From Nitrospirota bacterium (GTDB lineage: Bacteria > Nitrospirota > Leptospirillia > Leptospirillales > Leptospirillaceae), in the NCBI GenBank assembly GCA_021810805.1, contig JAJZHW010000002.1, forward strand, positions 1 to 64,000: 64,000 bases of DNA, in the 5' to 3' direction. Below are positions 47,380-56,773 of this stretch, piece after piece. The position numbers and the translations under genes are program-made. The notes under the pieces are model-generated. The model worked only from the letters and a program-made list of their open reading frames with translations, had not been told where the DNA came from and made no database searches. Positions within the stretch are counted from its first letter, which is position 1, and every line of letters begins with the position of its first letter.

Positions 47380-48576
47380 ATGGAGCGCTCCAAACGGTGC
47401 GTCGACCAGATTGATGTCAAAAACAAGCGGGTCTTTCTTCGGGCGGACTTCAACGTTCCCCTCGACGGAGACACCCACATTACCGATGACCGCCGGATCC
47501 GCTCCTCCCTCCCGACCATCAACTATCTGATCGACGAGGGAGCCCGGGTCATTCTGGCCTCCCATCTCGGACGGCCCAAGGGTGCTCCCGACGCTCGCTA
47601 CTCCATGGCTCCGGTGGCCAAAAGACTCTCCCGCCTCCTCTCGAAGGATGTCCACTATACGGGAGAGCTTGTAGGTCCCGCGGTGGAAAGGGAGATCGAG
47701 CGCCTCAAGCCCGGGGAGATCTTCCTCCTTGAAAACCTGCGCTTCGACAAGGGAGAGGAGGCCAATGACCTCGAGTTTTCGAAGAAGCTCGCGAATCTGG
47801 CCGACGTCTATGTCAACGACGCCTTCGGGGCCGCCCATCGAAGCCATGCCTCGGTGGTGGGCATCACCCAATTCGTCCGGGAGCTCTCCATCGGCTTTTT
47901 GATGAAAAAGGAGGTCTCCTACCTCAAAGGGGCCATCACCAACCCGACCCGCCCCCTGGTGGCGATTCTGGGGGGTGGAAAGGTCTCGAGCAAGCTGGGG
48001 GTCATCTCGAACCTCCACGAGAAGGTCGACAAGATGATCATCGGCGGCGGCATGGCCTTCACCTTCTATCGGGCGATGGGGCTGGAGACCGGACGCTCCC
48101 TCGTGGAGGAGAACCTCGTGGAGATGGCCCGGGAGATGCTGAACCGCTCGCGGGAGAGAAACGTCAAGTTCTATCTTCCGATGGACTGCGTGGTGGCGGA
48201 GAGCCGGGAGCCGAACGCCCCGACAAAGATCGTTCCCTACCAGGAGATTCCTCCGGGATGGATCGCCTTAGACATCGGTCCCGCCTCCGTGAAGCTATTT
48301 TCCGAGGTTCTCGAGAACGCCAAGACGATCCTCTGGAACGGACCGATGGGCGTCTTCGAGGAGGATGCCTTCTCCCGGGGAACCTTTGCCATGGCCCACT
48401 CGGTGGGGAACTGCTACGCCCTGACCATCGTGGGCGGAGGCGATACGGCTCTGGCCGTCCACCGGGCCGGAGAGTCGGACAACATGACCTTCATCTCCAC
48501 CGGCGGCGGCGCCGCCCTCGAGCTTCTCGAAGGGAAGGAACTTCCTGGACTCTCCGTGATTCCCGATGGCGACTGA
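47380..48576 (+). CDS. pgk: Phosphoglycerate kinase
   Basis: 398 aa, with GGAGGTGAG before the ATG. The N-terminal signature FLRADFNVPLDG, the substrate block ASHLGRPKGAPDARYSM, the hinge LGGGKVSSKLGVI and the ATP-binding GPMGVFEEDAFS with the C-terminal VGGGDTALAV are all present. It transfers phosphate between 1,3-bisphosphoglycerate and ADP. It is separated from gap by a structured 81-nt gap. Confidence 0.97.
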   Translation: MERSKRCVDQIDVKNKRVFLRADFNVPLDGDTHITDDRRIRSSLPTINYLIDEGARVILASHLGRPKGAPDARYSMAPVAKRLSRLLSKDVHYTGELVGPAVEREIERLKPGEIFLLENLRFDKGEEANDLEFSKKLANLADVYVNDAFGAAHRSHASVVGITQFVRELSIGFLMKKEVSYLKGAITNPTRPLVAILGGGKVSSKLGVISNLHEKVDKMIIGGGMAFTFYRAMGLETGRSLVEENLVEMAREMLNRSRERNVKFYLPMDCVVAESREPNAPTKIVPYQEIPPGWIALDIGPASVKLFSEVLENAKTILWNGPMGVFEEDAFSRGTFAMAHSVGNCYALTIVGGGDTALAVHRAGESDNMTFISTGGGAALELLEGKELPGLSVIPDGD

Positions 48577-48651
48577 ACCTGGGGCCAGGGCCGGCGCGAG
48601 CCTCATGGGCGGGGTCCGGGTGACCCGGATCTCCTCCGTGGAGGCTCTTTC

Positions 48652-49419
48652 ATGCTGATGGTGGCCAACTGGAAGATGAACATGGATCGGGATGCCATCG
48701 TCGGCTATCTCGATATCCTCGCCCGAGAGGGCCGTTGGCCACGGTGGTGCGCTCATGGCTATCGGCTCGTTTTGGCCCCCCCGGCGGTCTATCTCGATGT
48801 TCTCATGCACGAGCTTCGGGAGCGGGAGCTTCCCTTCTGGGTCGTGGCCCAGAACATGTGCGCCCACGAGAAGGGAGCCTACACCGGAGAGGTGAGCGCG
48901 GACATGCTCCGGGATCTGGGTCTCAATGGGGTGATCCTCGGCCATTCGGAACGCCGCCGGCTCTTCGGAGAGACCGATGCCCACGTTGCCGCAAAGACGG
49001 CGTTGGCCCTGTCGCGAGAGCTTGTCCCCATCGTCTGTTTCGGGGAGACGGAGGAGGAGCGGCTCTCGAAGGACCATGCCAGGGTGTGGGAGAGACAGAT
49101 CGCTCCCGTCTGGAAAGAGGTCCAGAAGGCAAGGTCCTCCGGTTCGGAGACCCCGGTCTATTTCGCCTATGAGCCGGTCTGGGCCATCGGCACGGGGCGA
49201 ACCGCCGCCCTGGACGATATCCGGGAGGTGGCCTGGACCCTTCGGGAATCCTTCGGCCATGACTGTGCCTCGGGGCTCCTCTATGGAGGTTCGGTGAACG
49301 ACGAGAGCCTCTCCGTGCTGGTGGAAAAGGGAACGGTGTACGGGTTTCTCGTGGGGGGAGCTTTCCTCGATCCCGAGGCCGTTCTTCGCTCCTTCAACCG
49401 CCTCTTTCCCCATCCCTGA
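48652..49419 (+). CDS. tpiA: Triosephosphate isomerase
   Basis: 255 aa. The active-site Lys is in MVANWKMN, the His in GVILGHSERRRLFGE, and the catalytic Glu in FAYEPVWAIGTGRTA. LYGGSVN and GFLVGGAFLDPEAVL complete the phosphate site. The ribosome site GGAGG is in the small stem CCTC-CGTG-GAGG, 8 nt before the ATG. It interconverts dihydroxyacetone phosphate and glyceraldehyde 3-phosphate. Confidence 0.97.
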   Translation: MLMVANWKMNMDRDAIVGYLDILAREGRWPRWCAHGYRLVLAPPAVYLDVLMHELRERELPFWVVAQNMCAHEKGAYTGEVSADMLRDLGLNGVILGHSERRRLFGETDAHVAAKTALALSRELVPIVCFGETEEERLSKDHARVWERQIAPVWKEVQKARSSGSETPVYFAYEPVWAIGTGRTAALDDIREVAWTLRESFGHDCASGLLYGGSVNDESLSVLVEKGTVYGFLVGGAFLDPEAVLRSFNRLFPHP

Positions 49420-49539
49420 CGACGAGGAGCAAGCCAACGGACCGGCCCTGGAAGATTGGGGGGATTTTTTGCTGATTCGTTCTCATTGGATCGTATCGCA
49501 TCAGTTTTTGGAACGCCTTAACGAAAGGACCTTTTTTTC

Positions 49540-49869
49540 ATGACTATTCTCATTACCGCCATTCACGTGCTGACATGCCTCCTCATTGTCGCCGCCGTTC
49601 TTCTCCAGTCGGGCAAGGGGGCCGAGACCGGCGTGATGATCGGCGGTTCGTCCCAGTCGATGTTCGGTGCCCAGGGCGCCACGCCCTTTCTGAGCAAGCT
49701 CACCGTGGTTCTCGCCACCGTCTTCATGGTGACATCCCTTTCCCTGGCCCTCATCAAGCAAAACGCCGTCGGCCCCTCTCTCCTTCTCAACACCCCGGTC
49801 AAGGCCCTTCCGGCTCCCTCGGCCCCGGCTCAGGCCCCCGTTCCGGCTCCTTCGGCCAAAAAGCCCTGA
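49540..49869 (+). CDS. secG: Preprotein translocase subunit SecG
   Basis: 109 aa. Two membrane helices (about residues 3-21 and 55-75) flank the cytoplasmic loop with QSGKGAETGVMIGGSSQSMFGAQGA, the SecG signature. An Ala/Pro-rich tail of about 25 residues follows. It assists SecYE during export. The position after tpiA is common in many bacteria. The 120-nt gap before it holds no clear feature besides an AAAGGA ribosome site. Confidence 0.93.
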   Translation: MTILITAIHVLTCLLIVAAVLLQSGKGAETGVMIGGSSQSMFGAQGATPFLSKLTVVLATVFMVTSLSLALIKQNAVGPSLLLNTPVKALPAPSAPAQAPVPAPSAKKP

Positions 49870-49939
49870 CGGAAGGACCCGCCATGAGGTCCGGGAGCCC
49901 GTCGATCCCCCGTCGAGACGACCGCTCTCGAGGGCTCCG

Positions 49940-51718
49940 ATGATCGGCTCCGTCCACGGGGGGGGCTCCCGCCATAAAAGCTTTCTCGGGGGGATCGCCT
50001 TCGCCCTTCTTCTGGGGGAGCTCCTCCTCATGGGGACGGGATGTGCACGGAAGGACTCCGGCACCGTTTTTCGGGTCCTTCCCCGCCCCTCGCCCGAGGG
50101 GGGCCAGATGGTCCTCGATCTTCTCTCCGACCCCAAGACCTTCAACCCCGCCCTGGCCTCCGAAACGACCAGCACCCAAATTCTGGGATACCTCTTCCGG
50201 GGGCTGACCCGAGTCTCGCCCTACGACGGAGGTGTCAAGCCGGACCTGGCCTCCCGCTGGACCGTCGACAAAACAGGACGAAAAATCGTCTTTACACTAC
50301 GCCGCCATCTGCGCTGGTCGGACGGGGCCCCTCTGACCTCGGCGGACGTGGTCTTTACCTTCAACAGGATCTACTACAACCCGGCGGTGGCCTCTCCGGT
50401 ACGAGATGTCCTCACCGTGGGAGGCAAGCCCTTTCGGGTGAGCGCCCCCGATCCCCGGACGGTGGTCTTCGAGACGGCCCGTCCCTTTGCCCCTCTTCTG
50501 GAAGAGCTCGGGGTCGAGATCCTTCCCGAACATCTCCTCTCTCCGGCGGTCTCGGCCGGTCGATTCAACACGACCTGGTCGGTGCGGACCCCCCCGGATC
50601 AGATCGTGGGGGACGGGCCCTTTCTCCTCGCGCGCTATCGGCCCGGCCAGGAGGTTGTCCTCAAGAAAAATCCTCTCTACACCCCTCCCCGGGGGCTTTC
50701 CGGACCTTACCCCGGGCCGCTTCCCTATCTCGATCGCGTTCGGCTCCGGATCGTTCCCAACCAGAACAGCACCCTTCTCCGATTTTTGGGGGGGAGGTCC
50801 GATCTCGTGGGGGTGAGCCCGTCCCAGGTCTCTGTCCTGTCGCCCCAGACCCGGTCCAAGGCCTTTCGGCTCCTCGTGAGGGGGCCCTCCCAGGCCGAGA
50901 CCTTTCTGACCTTCAACGAGAACGCGCGCGCTCCGATCCCGGCCTACAAGGTGGCGTGGTTCAGAAACCGGGCCTTCCGGCAGGCGGTGGCCTGGGCCCT
51001 CGACCGCAAGGCCATGGTCAACGTCGTTTACAACGGGCTGGGGGCGCCCATTCCCGGACCGGTCAGCCCGGCCAACAAGGCCTTCTTCGACCCTGGGGTC
51101 ATCCGCTATCACCACGACCTCTCCCGCGCCCGGGCCCTTCTTCTCTCGGGAGGATTCCGTCTGGAAGGCTCGCGGCTCTTCGACAGCTCGGGACATCGGG
51201 TGGCGGTGGTGCTCATGACCAACACCGAAAGCCCCGAGCGCCTCTCTCTGGCCCAGATGGTCCGGGCCATGCTGGCGCCTCTGGGTATCAGCGTCCGGGT
51301 GGTCCCCCTTCAGTTCAACATGCTGTCGACGTTGGTTCTCTCCTCTCACCAGTGGGAGATGCTTCTCTTCGGCCTGACCGGGACCCTCGATCCCCACGGC
51401 AACGCCACCGTCTGGAGATCGACGGGATTTCTCCACCTCTGGGATCCCGGGGAGAAGGTCCCGTCGACCCCCTGGCAGGCCGAGGTCGACGCCCTTTTCG
51501 ATCAAGGGGAGACGGAGATGGATCCGGTTCGCCGGAAGGCGATCTATGATCGGTGGCAGGAGATTGCCACCCGGGAGGTTCCGATGGTGGACCTCGTCAG
51601 CCCCGATGCCATCACCGCCGTCAGGAGGACCCTTTCCGGGATCGCTCCCACTCCCCTGGGGGGGGTCGTTCCCCATGTCTCCCTGGTGGCCCAGACGGGG
51701 AGGCTCCTCCTGCCATGA
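49940..51718 (+). CDS. Peptide-type ABC transporter substrate-binding lipoprotein
   Basis: 592 aa. A signal peptide ends in the lipobox MGTGC (Cys36). The family 5 marks are DPKTFNPALASETTSTQIL near the start, GLTRVSPYDGGVKPDLASRW, LRWSDGAPLTSADVVFTF, and YNGLGAPIPGPV. Such proteins bind oligopeptides, dipeptides or nickel for an importer. Two permease genes follow with 4-nt overlaps, but no ATPase genes. Confidence 0.9.
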   Translation: MIGSVHGGGSRHKSFLGGIAFALLLGELLLMGTGCARKDSGTVFRVLPRPSPEGGQMVLDLLSDPKTFNPALASETTSTQILGYLFRGLTRVSPYDGGVKPDLASRWTVDKTGRKIVFTLRRHLRWSDGAPLTSADVVFTFNRIYYNPAVASPVRDVLTVGGKPFRVSAPDPRTVVFETARPFAPLLEELGVEILPEHLLSPAVSAGRFNTTWSVRTPPDQIVGDGPFLLARYRPGQEVVLKKNPLYTPPRGLSGPYPGPLPYLDRVRLRIVPNQNSTLLRFLGGRSDLVGVSPSQVSVLSPQTRSKAFRLLVRGPSQAETFLTFNENARAPIPAYKVAWFRNRAFRQAVAWALDRKAMVNVVYNGLGAPIPGPVSPANKAFFDPGVIRYHHDLSRARALLLSGGFRLEGSRLFDSSGHRVAVVLMTNTESPERLSLAQMVRAMLAPLGISVRVVPLQFNMLSTLVLSSHQWEMLLFGLTGTLDPHGNATVWRSTGFLHLWDPGEKVPSTPWQAEVDALFDQGETEMDPVRRKAIYDRWQEIATREVPMVDLVSPDAITAVRRTLSGIAPTPLGGVVPHVSLVAQTGRLLLP

Positions 51719-52683
51719 CGCGGGCCCTTCTCCTTCGCCTCTCCCACATGGTCGTCGTTCTCTTCGGGATCGTCCTCCTCTCCTTTGTGATGATGGACTT
51801 CGCTCCGGGAGACTTTCTCACCCAGATGGCCCTCAATCCCCAGATCTCTCCCCAGACGATAGCGGCCCTGCGCCAGCAGTATGGGCTCGGACTTCCCTTT
51901 CCGGAGCAGTTCGGCCGATGGTTGTCCGCCCTTGTCCGGGGCCACCTGGGCTACTCCTTTTCCTACCATCTCCCCGTCGCTACCCTGATCGCCCAGCGCA
52001 TCCCCATGACACTTCTCCTGACTGGGACGGCGGTTCTGATTTCCTGGGGGGCGGCGCTCCCTTTGGCGGTCTACGGGGCCCGAAGGGCGGGGGGGGCTCT
52101 GGACCGTTCCCTTCTCTCCTTCTCCTATCTTTCCATCTCCTTCCCGTCCTTTTTCCTGGCGGTCCTTGGCCTTCTTCTGGCCGAAAAAACAGGGCTCTTT
52201 CCCATCGGGGGAGCCCGTTCGTCGCTCCCGGCCGGCTCCGGAGAGGGAGCGCGCCTGCTGGATCTCCTTCACCATCTGATCCTTCCCTCCCTGACGCTGG
52301 CTCTGGGAAGCTTTGGGGTCCTGTACCGCCTCATGCGCTCCTCCGTTCTCGAGGTTCTTTCCCAGCCCTACATGAATGCCGCCCGGAGCCGGGGACTGGC
52401 CGAGCGCATCCTTTTCTGGCGCTACCTCTTCAGAAACGCCATCAATCCGCTGGTGACGCTCTTCGGCATGGAGCTGGGAGGACTTCTTTCGGGGGCGGCC
52501 TTCACCGAGATGGTCTTCGGCTGGCCGGGGATGGGCCGTCTCATGCTCCACGCCGTCATGACCCGAGATCTCTATCTTGTGATGGGGGGTCTTCTCATGG
52601 GCGCGGTGCTCCTTCTCCTGGGGAATCTCTTGGCCGACGGTCTTCTCTATCTTCTCGATCCGCGAACCCGGGAGAGCGGATGA
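51715..52683 (+). CDS. ABC transporter permease, DppB/OppB type
   Basis: 322 aa. The start is fixed by the ATGA overlap with the binding-protein gene. Six membrane helices are expected. The BPD_transp_1 loop (EAA motif) is seen as NAARSRGLAERILFWRYLFRNA, followed by NPLVTLFGMELGGLLSGA. It forms one half of the pore for the peptide importer. The partner follows with an overlap. Confidence 0.9.
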   Translation: MTRALLLRLSHMVVVLFGIVLLSFVMMDFAPGDFLTQMALNPQISPQTIAALRQQYGLGLPFPEQFGRWLSALVRGHLGYSFSYHLPVATLIAQRIPMTLLLTGTAVLISWGAALPLAVYGARRAGGALDRSLLSFSYLSISFPSFFLAVLGLLLAEKTGLFPIGGARSSLPAGSGEGARLLDLLHHLILPSLTLALGSFGVLYRLMRSSVLEVLSQPYMNAARSRGLAERILFWRYLFRNAINPLVTLFGMELGGLLSGAAFTEMVFGWPGMGRLMLHAVMTRDLYLVMGGLLMGAVLLLLGNLLADGLLYLLDPRTRESG

Positions 52684-53714
52684 AAGGGGTCCGGGATCTT
52701 CTCCGGCGGGTGGGCTGGGCGGGCACCCTCCTGCTCCTTCTGGGCGTGGCCAGCCTCTTTGCCGAATTTCTTGCGCCCTACCGGTACGATTCCGTCCGAT
52801 TCGATCTTCCCTATGCGCCTGCGGTCTGGCCCCATCTCTCCCGTGGACGCCTTGTGGTCCCCGTTCTCCGGCTGGCCGATCCGGTGGCAAGACGCTACGA
52901 ACCCACGGGAGAGGCGGTCCCCCTGAGATTTTTTTGCCGGGGGGAGAAGGTCCGGATGTGGGGGCTCTTCCCAACCTCTCGCCATCTCTTCTGCGCGGAG
53001 TCTCCCGGACGCATCCTCCTTCTGGGGGCCGATCTCTTTGGCCGGGATCTCTTCTCCCGACTCCTTTACGGAATGAGGATCTCCTTTCTCCTCTCCCTGC
53101 TCGGCGTCAGCCTCTCTTTTGGCATCGGGATCCTCGTGGGGCTGGTGGCCGGGTATGCGGGGGGATGGACCGACCGGATTCTCATGAGGACCTCGGAGAT
53201 CGTCATGGCCGTTCCCTCCCTCTATCTCCTGATGGGGCTTCGTTCCATCGTTCCCTATGGGTTGTCGGGCCTGGCGGTGGCCTTTGTCATCACCGGCTCT
53301 CTGGCTCTGGTGGGCTGGGCCTCTCTGGCCCGGGTGGTGCGCGGCCTCGTCCGATCGCTGGTTTCCCGGGATTTTGTCCTTTCGGCCGTGGCCACCGGAG
53401 CCTCTCCCGCCCGGATCATCTTCCGCCACCTTCTGCCCAATATGCGCTACTACCTTCTGGTGGCGGTGACCCTCTCGATCCCGGCCTTCATCGTGGGAGA
53501 GGCGGGGCTCTCCTTCTTGGGGCTGGGCCTTTCCGAACCACGGCCAAGCCTTGGAAACATCCTGGCGGAGGGGCAATCCCTCGAGACGATGGAGAGCGCT
53601 CCCTGGCTTCTGGCCGCCGGCGGTCTGATCGTCCTTTTGGTGGTGCTCTTCAACCGGCTTGGGGATGTCCTTCGTGAGGCCCAGGAAGAGGCGGGCTCCG
53701 GGAAGAGCTCCTGA
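52680..53714 (+). CDS. ABC transporter permease, DppC/OppC type
   Basis: 344 aa from the ATG overlapping the upstream stop. An N-terminal helix is followed by an extracytoplasmic insert of about 80 residues before GADLFGRDLFSRLLYGMRIS, longer than usual. The EAA loop is SAVATGASPARIIFRHLLPN. Together with the DppB-type protein it forms the pore. The ATPase subunits must be encoded elsewhere. Confidence 0.9.
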   Translation: MKGVRDLLRRVGWAGTLLLLLGVASLFAEFLAPYRYDSVRFDLPYAPAVWPHLSRGRLVVPVLRLADPVARRYEPTGEAVPLRFFCRGEKVRMWGLFPTSRHLFCAESPGRILLLGADLFGRDLFSRLLYGMRISFLLSLLGVSLSFGIGILVGLVAGYAGGWTDRILMRTSEIVMAVPSLYLLMGLRSIVPYGLSGLAVAFVITGSLALVGWASLARVVRGLVRSLVSRDFVLSAVATGASPARIIFRHLLPNMRYYLLVAVTLSIPAFIVGEAGLSFLGLGLSEPRPSLGNILAEGQSLETMESAPWLLAAGGLIVLLVVLFNRLGDVLREAQEEAGSGKSS

Positions 53715-53769
53715 GAGGAAAGGGGGGTGGGTCCTCCGATCCTCACAAGACAGCACAAGGGAGAGAAAG

Positions 53770-54423
53770 ATGGGAAAAATGAGAAAGGGAATCGAAGAGT
53801 TCGGCCTCATCCTCTGGGATCTCGACGGAACCCTGGTCGACTCCCGGACGGATCTGGTGGAGGCGACCAATGTGGCGATGCGGGCACTGGGATATCCCAC
53901 CGTCCCGTTCGACCGCTTCTCGCAGATGGTGGGGCAGGGGGTCCGCCACCTGGTGACCTCGGCCCTTCCTCCCGGCGCCGATCCGGAGACGGTGGAGGAG
54001 GCGATAGAGATCTTCCTTGTCTGGTATCGCCGGCACCTGGCCGACACCACCCGGTTCTATCCCGGACTTCGGGAGGGAATTGCCCGGTCGAAGGCCCTTC
54101 ACGCGGTGGTTTCGAACAAGCGCGAGGATCTCTGCCGCTCTCTTCTCGCGCGGCTGGGGACGAGCGACCTCTTCGTCCGGATTGTGGGAGGGGATACCTG
54201 TCCCGAGAGAAAGCCTCACCCCGCGCCCCTTCTTGCCGCCATGGAAGGTCTTGGGATCGCGAGGGAAGGGGTTCTCATGGTGGGCGACAGTGCCGTCGAC
54301 ATCGAGGCCGGGAAGCTGGCCGGGGTGACGACCTGGGGGGTTCTGTGGGGCTTCGGGGATCCGGCCTCTAGCCGGCCCGATGCTCTTCTGGCCGATCCGT
54401 CGGAGGTCTTTTCTCCGGGGTGA
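53770..54423 (+). CDS. gph: HAD-family phosphatase, phosphoglycolate phosphatase-like
   Basis: 217 aa from the ATG at 53770, which follows AAGGGAGAG. The HAD nucleophile motif is LWDLDGTLVDS, motif II lies in AVVSNKRE, and motif III/IV in GDSAVDIEAGKLAG. Gph removes phosphate from 2-phosphoglycolate. Related HAD phosphatases act on other small sugar phosphates, so the substrate is likely but not certain. Its 3' end overlaps the convergent DUF4149 gene by 56 nt. Confidence 0.82.
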   Translation: MGKMRKGIEEFGLILWDLDGTLVDSRTDLVEATNVAMRALGYPTVPFDRFSQMVGQGVRHLVTSALPPGADPETVEEAIEIFLVWYRRHLADTTRFYPGLREGIARSKALHAVVSNKREDLCRSLLARLGTSDLFVRIVGGDTCPERKPHPAPLLAAMEGLGIAREGVLMVGDSAVDIEAGKLAGVTTWGVLWGFGDPASSRPDALLADPSEVFSPG

Positions 54424-54907
54424 GGGCGGGGGAAGGGGCCGGATACTCGACGGTGCGGGAAAGCAGCGAAAGAGTGGCCCCCAACAGACCGATCAGGATC
54501 ACGAGGTTCGCCATGAAGCTTTCCCGGTGGGCCGCAGCGAAGGCCGACATCAGGGCGGTATCGGCGGGGAGGGCATCGTGGAGGGCCTTGAGGCTGGAAG
54601 CCCGGGGGCCCAGGTAAAAGGCCAGAAGTCCCGAAAGCAAGAGCCCGATCGAGAAGGTGGCGAGGAGGGCCTTCGTGGGGCGCCGGGAGAGCTTCGAGAG
54701 AATCAGAAGAAGAAGAACCTCCACCAGAAGGCCGGTGAAGAGGAGGTGGAAGTAGCCGGGAAAGAGGGCTCCCACCGCCTCCCCGGCCTTGATGGTCCCC
54801 AGGTGGACGAAGAGGGCGGGAGCCACAAAGAGAGTCATGAGAATCGTTCCTCCCGTGAGGAAGACCAGAATATATCCATAGACGAGCCAGAGAATGCGGG
54901 GGATCAC
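54368..54907 (-). CDS. DUF4149 family membrane protein
   Basis: 179 aa with four hydrophobic helices. The N-terminal VFLTGGTILMTLFVAPALFVHL, followed by GEAVGALFPGYFHLL, is the DUF4149 pattern. The family has no known function. The last 25 residues, rich in Pro, Arg and Glu, are encoded in the overlap with gph. Confidence 0.75.
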   Translation of the reverse strand: MIPRILWLVYGYILVFLTGGTILMTLFVAPALFVHLGTIKAGEAVGALFPGYFHLLFTGLLVEVLLLLILSKLSRRPTKALLATFSIGLLLSGLLAFYLGPRASSLKALHDALPADTALMSAFAAAHRESFMANLVILIGLLGATLSLLSRTVEYPAPSPALTPEKRPPTDRPEEHRAG

Positions 54908-55159
54908 AGGGAGTCCTTTCGGTGTGGGGTCCCGTCCCGAAATGCTCCGGAACCAGGGAAGGCCGGAATCGGAACAAGTCGATGCGTTCGGTCAGAAAAA
55001 CGACGCGCCGGGGAAGGTCTTCGGGGACGCTGAATCCGTGGGTTCCGACGGATACGAAGTGATTTTACTGCACACGGGCGTGAGGGGCAAGGAGTCGAAC
55101 CTTCCAGCCCCTCTTGGCGGGCAGAACAATCCCGTCGAATCGTGTGACCGGGGGGACGA
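54908..55159. other. Intergenic region between DUF4149 and MCP genes
   Basis: 252 nt. It holds the structured element described at 55071-55146 and presumably the promoter of the DUF4149 gene. A plus-strand reading frame here lacks any family match and ribosome site and is not called. Confidence 0.4.
55071..55146 (-). ncRNA. Structured element with a T-arm-like hairpin, after the MCP gene
   Basis: On the minus strand CACACG (55146-55141) can close with CGTGTG (55076-55071). Inside are CGGG-9 nt-CCCG, and GAGGGGC with a TGG bulge leading to AAGG-TTCGACT-CCTT, closed by GCCCCTC. The last tip looks like a tRNA T-arm (GGTTCGACTCC), but no anticodon arm and no proper acceptor are present. It starts 14 nt after the MCP stop. 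It could be a decayed tRNA end, an integration scar, or a 3'-UTR terminator structure. No confident RNA family. Confidence 0.3.
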
Positions 55160-56773
55160 CTAGGATCGCTTCTCGTCGATTTTGAAGGAGGAGGTGAGGG
55201 AGGAGAGCTTTTCCACGATTCCCCGGAGCCGCTCCACCGCCGGGATGGCGGATGCCACGTCCTGTCCGCGGCTCTCCATGATCTTCGACAGGGAGATGAC
55301 CGCGTCGAGAATCCGGTCGGAGCCTTGCTTCTGGACCTCGGTCTCCTCCACGATCTTCTCCACGTCGAGGCCGGTGGTCCGGACCATTGTCGCCAGGGTA
55401 TCGATGGCCTTTTCGGCGGCGCTCGCTTGCGATCCGCAGGCTGCGAGAGCCGCGGCTTCCTTGCGGATGTCGGTGACCGTTTCGGAGATGGATTTCTGGA
55501 TGGTGGAGATGGCGGTGCTGATTTCGTCGGTGGCCTGGGTGGTGGTCTGGGCGAGCTTGCGGACTTCGTCGGCCACGACGGCAAATCCTCGGCCCTGCTC
55601 TCCGGCCCGGGCCGCCTCGATGGCGGCGTTCAGGGCCAGCAGGTTGGTCTGGGAGGCGATGGCGGTAATGGATCCCGCGATGGTGCCGATCTTCTGGCTG
55701 GCCTCTTCGAGTCCGGCGATCCGGTTGGCCAGGCTCGTGATCTCGTCGGAGGAGGAGCGGACCGATTCGAGGACGCTCTGGACGGTCTGGGATCCGGCAT
55801 TGGCCTCTTCGACGGCCTTTTTCGAGGCCTGTCCCATCTCGGAGGCCAGAGAGCTTTCCTGGCCCGCCTCCTCGGCGAGACCACGGGCTTTTTCCTGAAC
55901 GGTATTGAGGGTCTCCACCGCCTCCACGAATCCCTTGGAAACCGCCTCGAGAACGGCGGAGAGGTGGTCGGTCTCGTGGGCGATGGACTGGGCGTTGGAG
56001 TTGAGGTCGTGAGTCACCCCGGAGAGCTCGCCGATCATGCGGTCGATGCTCCGCCCCACTTCGCCGGCTTCGTCCTCCCCGTCGACGCCGGAGTATTGGG
56101 TCAGATCGCGTTTGGAGGCAAGCTTGACGGTGGCGGCGGCTTTCTCGAGACGGGTGGCCATGGCCGACAGCATCCGGAAGTCCCAGAAAAGGGCAATGGC
56201 CCAGGCGATGAGGGTCAGGATCTGCACCCAGGTCTGCATCGAGCGACGATGGGAGACGCTCGCGTTGAGCTTGTTGATCTGGCGGGAGATGTTGGCAAAG
56301 AGGATCCGCGTCTCCGCGACATAGTGGGAAAAGGCCGGGTGGGCGATCTGCGTCCAGAGCATGGGAGCCAGGGCTTCGTGGTGGTTCTTGACGATGTTCA
56401 CGATCTGGAGGGAGGTGGAGTGGGCCTCGTTCCGGTCCCTGATCAGGTTCTTGAGGGGGTCAATGCTCCCCCAGGCCTTCACGGCATCGATCCTGAGCCG
56501 GACCATCTGAACGTGGGAGAGGGCTTTCATCTGGAGGACCTGGGCCGAGGATTTCTGGAAATTCGTCTTCGGGTCTTCCCCGAGCTCGGTCATGGAGCGC
56601 TCCATCCGGCCTTCCGAGGCCATCATCAGGGCGAGGTCGACCGCGACGTGCTGGAGAGCCGCCTCTGACTCGAGGGATTCCGTGACCTGGTGCTGAAGCC
56701 AGAGGCCGATTCCGATGTTGAGGGAGAGCATCAGGGCGACAATGATGATGGTTTTCTTGATCAGCTTTCTCAT
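55160..56773 (-). CDS. Methyl-accepting chemotaxis protein
   Basis: 537 aa with GGAGG before the ATG. Two membrane helices (about 8-26 and 183-203) enclose a four-helix-bundle-type sensor region of about 155 residues. A HAMP-like linker follows. The signalling tip is well conserved: [37 protein letters not shown]. No C-terminal CheR-binding pentapeptide is seen. It senses an unknown signal and controls CheA. No other che genes are close. Confidence 0.93.
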   Translation of the reverse strand: MRKLIKKTIIIVALMLSLNIGIGLWLQHQVTESLESEAALQHVAVDLALMMASEGRMERSMTELGEDPKTNFQKSSAQVLQMKALSHVQMVRLRIDAVKAWGSIDPLKNLIRDRNEAHSTSLQIVNIVKNHHEALAPMLWTQIAHPAFSHYVAETRILFANISRQINKLNASVSHRRSMQTWVQILTLIAWAIALFWDFRMLSAMATRLEKAAATVKLASKRDLTQYSGVDGEDEAGEVGRSIDRMIGELSGVTHDLNSNAQSIAHETDHLSAVLEAVSKGFVEAVETLNTVQEKARGLAEEAGQESSLASEMGQASKKAVEEANAGSQTVQSVLESVRSSSDEITSLANRIAGLEEASQKIGTIAGSITAIASQTNLLALNAAIEAARAGEQGRGFAVVADEVRKLAQTTTQATDEISTAISTIQKSISETVTDIRKEAAALAACGSQASAAEKAIDTLATMVRTTGLDVEKIVEETEVQKQGSDRILDAVISLSKIMESRGQDVASAIPAVERLRGIVEKLSSLTSSFKIDEKRS

